Part shown: in pieces, positions 6,693 through 8,879 of the stretch | How positions within the stretch are numbered: the first letter of the stretch is position 1 | Layout of the letters: the number at the start of each line of letters is the position of its first letter | Assembly: GCA_946481135.1 (NCBI GenBank) | Contig: CAMLMQ010000121.1 | Coordinates: forward strand, 1-8,879 | DNA length: 8,879 nt | From: an uncultured Microbacteriaceae bacterium | Lineage (GTDB): Bacteria; Actinomycetota; Actinomycetes; Actinomycetales; Microbacteriaceae | Direction: 5' to 3' | Notes under the pieces: generated by a model | Told to the model about the DNA's origin: nothing | Seen by the model: only the letters and a program-made list of their open reading frames with translations | Database searches by the model: none | Position numbers and translations under genes: made by a program

Positions 6693-7964
6693 GCACCCCT
6701 CGCGTCCGCTCCCCTCGACGCGCGTCTCGCCATCCCGGGCTCCAAGAGCCTGACGAACCGCGAACTCGTGCTCTCAGCCCTCGCCGACGGCCCCTCGGTG
6801 CTGCGCGCGCCGCTCCGTGCGCGCGACACCACCCTCATGGCCGACGCCCTCCGCGCCCTCGGCGCCCGCATCGACGACGAGGCGGACGGGTCGTGGCGGG
6901 TGACCCCCGGCCCACTCACCGGCGGCGTCGACCTCCACGCCGGCCTCGCCGGAACCGTCATGCGCTTCATCCCCCCGGTCGCGGCGCTCGCCGAGGGGGC
7001 GGTGACCCTCGACGGCGACGAACACGCGCGCAAACGCCCGATGCACACGACGATCGCGTCGCTCCGCGCCCTCGGCGTCGAGGTCGACGACGGCGGCCGG
7101 AATGCGCTGCCGTTCACGATCCGCGGAACGGGCGTCGTCGACGGCGGCGAGTTGACGATCGACGCGTCGGCGTCGAGTCAGTTCGTGTCGGGCCTGCTGC
7201 TCTCCGCCCCGCGCTTCACCCGCGGGCTCGTGCTGCGGCACGAGGGTGAGCACCTGCCGAGCCTGCCGCACATCGAGATGACGCTCGAGACGCTCCGTGC
7301 GCGCGACGTCACGGTGTCGAGCCCCGAACCGACGGCGTGGGTCGTCGAGCCCGGCCCGATCGCCGCGCGGGAGCTCGACGTCGAACCCGACCTGTCGAAC
7401 GCGGGTCCGTTCCTCGCCGCCGCGCTCCTCGCGGGCGGGCGGGTCACGATCACGGGGTGGCCGGCATCCACGACGCAGGTCGGCGACCTCTTCCGCACGC
7501 TCCTCCCCCGATTCGGCGCGACCGTGAGCCGCTCGGACGACGGCGAACTGCAGGTGGATGGCGGCGCCGGACACCGCGGCGGCGCGCGCTGGGCGGGCGT
7601 CGACCTCGACCTCTCCGAGGGCGGCGAACTCGCCCCGACCTTCGCGGCCCTCGCGGCCCTCGCGACGACGCCGTCGCGCCTGACCGGCATCGGCCATCTG
7701 CGCGGCCACGAGACCGATCGCCTCGCGGCTCTCGCCGCCGAGCTGAACGGCCTGGGCGGGCGGGTGACCGAACTCGCCGACGGCCTCGCCTTCGAGCCGG
7801 CCGACCTCCACGGCGGCCCCTGGCGCGCGTACGCCGATCACCGGATGGCGACGACCGGCGCCCTGCTCGGGCTCGTCGTGCCGGGCGTCGTCGTCGACGA
7901 CATCGCGACCACGAGCAAGACGCTGCCCGACTTCCCGGGGATGTGGGGGACGCTTCTCGGATGA
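6672..7964 (+). CDS. aroA: 3-phosphoshikimate 1-carboxyvinyltransferase (EPSP synthase)
   Basis: A cytosolic enzyme of the shikimate pathway that joins phosphoenolpyruvate to shikimate 3-phosphate, giving EPSP for chorismate and aromatic amino acids. At 430 aa it has the normal length. Visible motifs are [18 protein letters not shown] (21-38; Lys25 and the S-x-T-N-R substrate loop), [12 protein letters not shown] (91-102), RKRPM (120-124), [17 protein letters not shown] (164-180), [15 protein letters not shown] (238-252), [12 protein letters not shown] (317-328; acidic Glu319 near the catalytic position), [15 protein letters not shown] (344-358), [14 protein letters not shown] (388-401) and [12 protein letters not shown] (414-425). 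GLAGT instead of GNAGT is, as I recall, normal in actinobacteria. ATG 6672 fits the family start and lacks a Shine-Dalgarno. The stop overlaps the rsgA start in ATGA. Its 5' end overlaps the divergent SigR-type promoter of sigR. Confidence 0.96.
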   Translation: MADTTYSAPLASAPLDARLAIPGSKSLTNRELVLSALADGPSVLRAPLRARDTTLMADALRALGARIDDEADGSWRVTPGPLTGGVDLHAGLAGTVMRFIPPVAALAEGAVTLDGDEHARKRPMHTTIASLRALGVEVDDGGRNALPFTIRGTGVVDGGELTIDASASSQFVSGLLLSAPRFTRGLVLRHEGEHLPSLPHIEMTLETLRARDVTVSSPEPTAWVVEPGPIAARELDVEPDLSNAGPFLAAALLAGGRVTITGWPASTTQVGDLFRTLLPRFGATVSRSDDGELQVDGGAGHRGGARWAGVDLDLSEGGELAPTFAALAALATTPSRLTGIGHLRGHETDRLAALAAELNGLGGRVTELADGLAFEPADLHGGPWRAYADHRMATTGALLGLVVPGVVVDDIATTSKTLPDFPGMWGTLLG

Positions 7965-8879
7965 GCTGGCTGCCGCCGGACGAGGACGACGAGGGCTTCG
8001 ACGCCTGGGACGAGTCGGACGTGCGCGTGCGACCGAACCCGAAAGGCAACAAGCCGCGCACGAAGACGCGGCCGTCGCACATCGACGCCGTCGACGCGCG
8101 CGTGCTCTCGGTCGACCGCGGCCGCTACACGGTGCTCGTCGACGAGGACGGACCCGACGAGCGCGAGGTGACCGCGACCCGGGCGCGCGAACTGCGGAAG
8201 CAGGCGATCGTCACGGGTGACCGCGTGGACGTCGTGGGCGACGCGAGCGGTGAGGAGGGATCGCTCGCTCGGATCGTGCGCATCCAGCCCCGCACCACGC
8301 TGCTGCGGCGCAGCGCCGACGACACCGACGAGGTCGAGCGCGTCATCGTCGCGAACGCCGACCAGCTGCTCGTCGTCGTCGCGGCCGCGAACCCCGAGCC
8401 GCGCCCGCGCCTCGTCGACCGCTACCTCGTCGCCGCCTACGACGCCGGCATCGCGCCGATCCTCGTGATCACGAAGACCGACCTCGCCGACCCCGAACCG
8501 TTCCTCGCGAACTTCAGCGCCCTCGACATCCCCGTCGTGCGGTCGGCGCAGGACGCCTGGCCGCTCGACGAACTCCGACCGCTCCTGGCCGGGCACACGA
8601 CCGTCGCCGTCGGCCACTCGGGCGTCGGCAAGTCGACCCTCGTCAACGCGCTCGTGCCCGGCACCGACCGGGCCGTCGGAGTGGTCAACGCCGTCACCGG
8701 ACGCGGACGGCACACGTCGTCGTCGACGGTCTCGCTGCGCGTGCCGACGGGCGGGTGGATCATCGACACCCCCGGCGTGCGCTCGTTCGGCCTCGGACAC
8801 GTCGACCCGGCCAGCATCCTGCGTTCGTTCGCCGACCTCGCCGCCGTCGCCGACGACTGCCCGCGCGGCTGCACCCATC
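7961..8879 (+). CDS. rsgA: Ribosome small-subunit-dependent GTPase RsgA (3' end beyond window)
   Basis: A circularly permuted GTPase that acts in late 30S subunit maturation. The visible 306 residues comprise a charged N-terminal tail (1-40) with DEDDEGFDAWDESD, an OB-fold (about 41-118) and then the permuted GTPase motifs. These are G4 as TKTD (171-174), G5 SAQD (195-198), G1/P-loop GHSGVGKST (218-226), G2 region GRGRHTSSST (247-256) and G3 DTPGV (269-273). The zinc-site start CPRGCTH (300-306) lies at the cut; the remaining zinc ligand and C-terminal helices are outside. TKTD replaces the canonical NKxD, which I recall as common in relatives. ATG 7961 overlaps the aroA stop (ATGA), with GGGGGA at 7945-7950 as a likely ribosome binding site 10 nt upstream, so the two genes form an operon. 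The frame is open to the end of the window. Confidence 0.95.
   Translation, partial: MSWLPPDEDDEGFDAWDESDVRVRPNPKGNKPRTKTRPSHIDAVDARVLSVDRGRYTVLVDEDGPDEREVTATRARELRKQAIVTGDRVDVVGDASGEEGSLARIVRIQPRTTLLRRSADDTDEVERVIVANADQLLVVVAAANPEPRPRLVDRYLVAAYDAGIAPILVITKTDLADPEPFLANFSALDIPVVRSAQDAWPLDELRPLLAGHTTVAVGHSGVGKSTLVNALVPGTDRAVGVVNAVTGRGRHTSSSTVSLRVPTGGWIIDTPGVRSFGLGHVDPASILRSFADLAAVADDCPRGCTH

Noticed and set aside
6601..6696. A still longer sigR reading from the ATG at 6696 (232 aa).
   Set aside because: That start lies upstream of the transcription start predicted from the SigR-type promoter (about 6659-6662), so this promoter could not produce it. It also overlaps the aroA coding start on the other strand.
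6942..6968. GLAGTVMRF in AroA as an unusual inhibitor-insensitive variant of GNAGTAMRP.
   Set aside because: The GLAGT form is, as I recall, ordinary in actinobacterial AroA, including that of Mycobacterium tuberculosis. No conclusion on inhibitor response can be drawn from it.
8471..8482. TKTD in place of NKxD in RsgA as a sign of altered nucleotide specificity.
   Set aside because: Thr-Lys-x-Asp is a tolerated G4 variant in RsgA relatives as I recall, and all other GTPase motifs are intact.

Overview
The window is high-GC DNA of clear actinobacterial character. It carries a fused E2-E1 2-oxoglutarate decarboxylase/dehydrogenase (Kgd), a GuaB1-type IMPDH/GMP-reductase homologue, a SigR/SigH-RsrA redox sigma/anti-sigma pair, and an aroA-rsgA pair divergent from it. 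The sigH-aroA-rsgA neighbourhood is also known from mycobacteria. The protein sequences and the dispersed 'tttcgagacgcg...ctcctcaaccc' repeat suggest the family Microbacteriaceae; that placement is from memory, not from a search.

Layout. 1-437: a small gene of unknown function (61-375, minus) with codon use unlike its neighbours, lying between two decayed copies of a dispersed repeat in the same orientation. 438-1748 (minus): guaB1, divergent from kgd (1846-5640, plus); their short shared intergenic region holds two face-to-face -10-like boxes. 5641-5770: the gap between convergent kgd and rsrA is filled by a 110-bp REPIN-like inverted repeat, 5648-5757. 5771-6600 (minus): rsrA and sigR as a translationally coupled operon (sigR first, ATGA overlap). 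6672-7964 (plus): aroA, followed by rsgA (ATGA overlap from 7961), which runs off the right end.

How it works together. The core genes are housekeeping metabolism (TCA entry of 2-oxoglutarate, purine salvage, shikimate pathway), ribosome assembly and thiol-oxidative stress control. The most informative regulatory feature is an exact GGAAT-N18-GTT match, the SigR/SigH consensus, upstream of sigR on the minus strand. It implies positive autoregulation. It would start a transcript only a few bases before an in-frame upstream ATG, so it could make a longer sigma isoform, as with SigR' of Streptomyces. The same promoter straddles the start codon of aroA. Several genes (the 104-aa gene, guaB1, sigR, aroA) have no visible Shine-Dalgarno but a TAnnnT box 6-9 nt before the ATG, as expected for leaderless mRNAs.

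I see no tRNA, rRNA, CRISPR array, transposase, prophage or defence system. Most of the window is ordinary core genome. What is worth a second look is the repeat architecture and the sigR/aroA control region.
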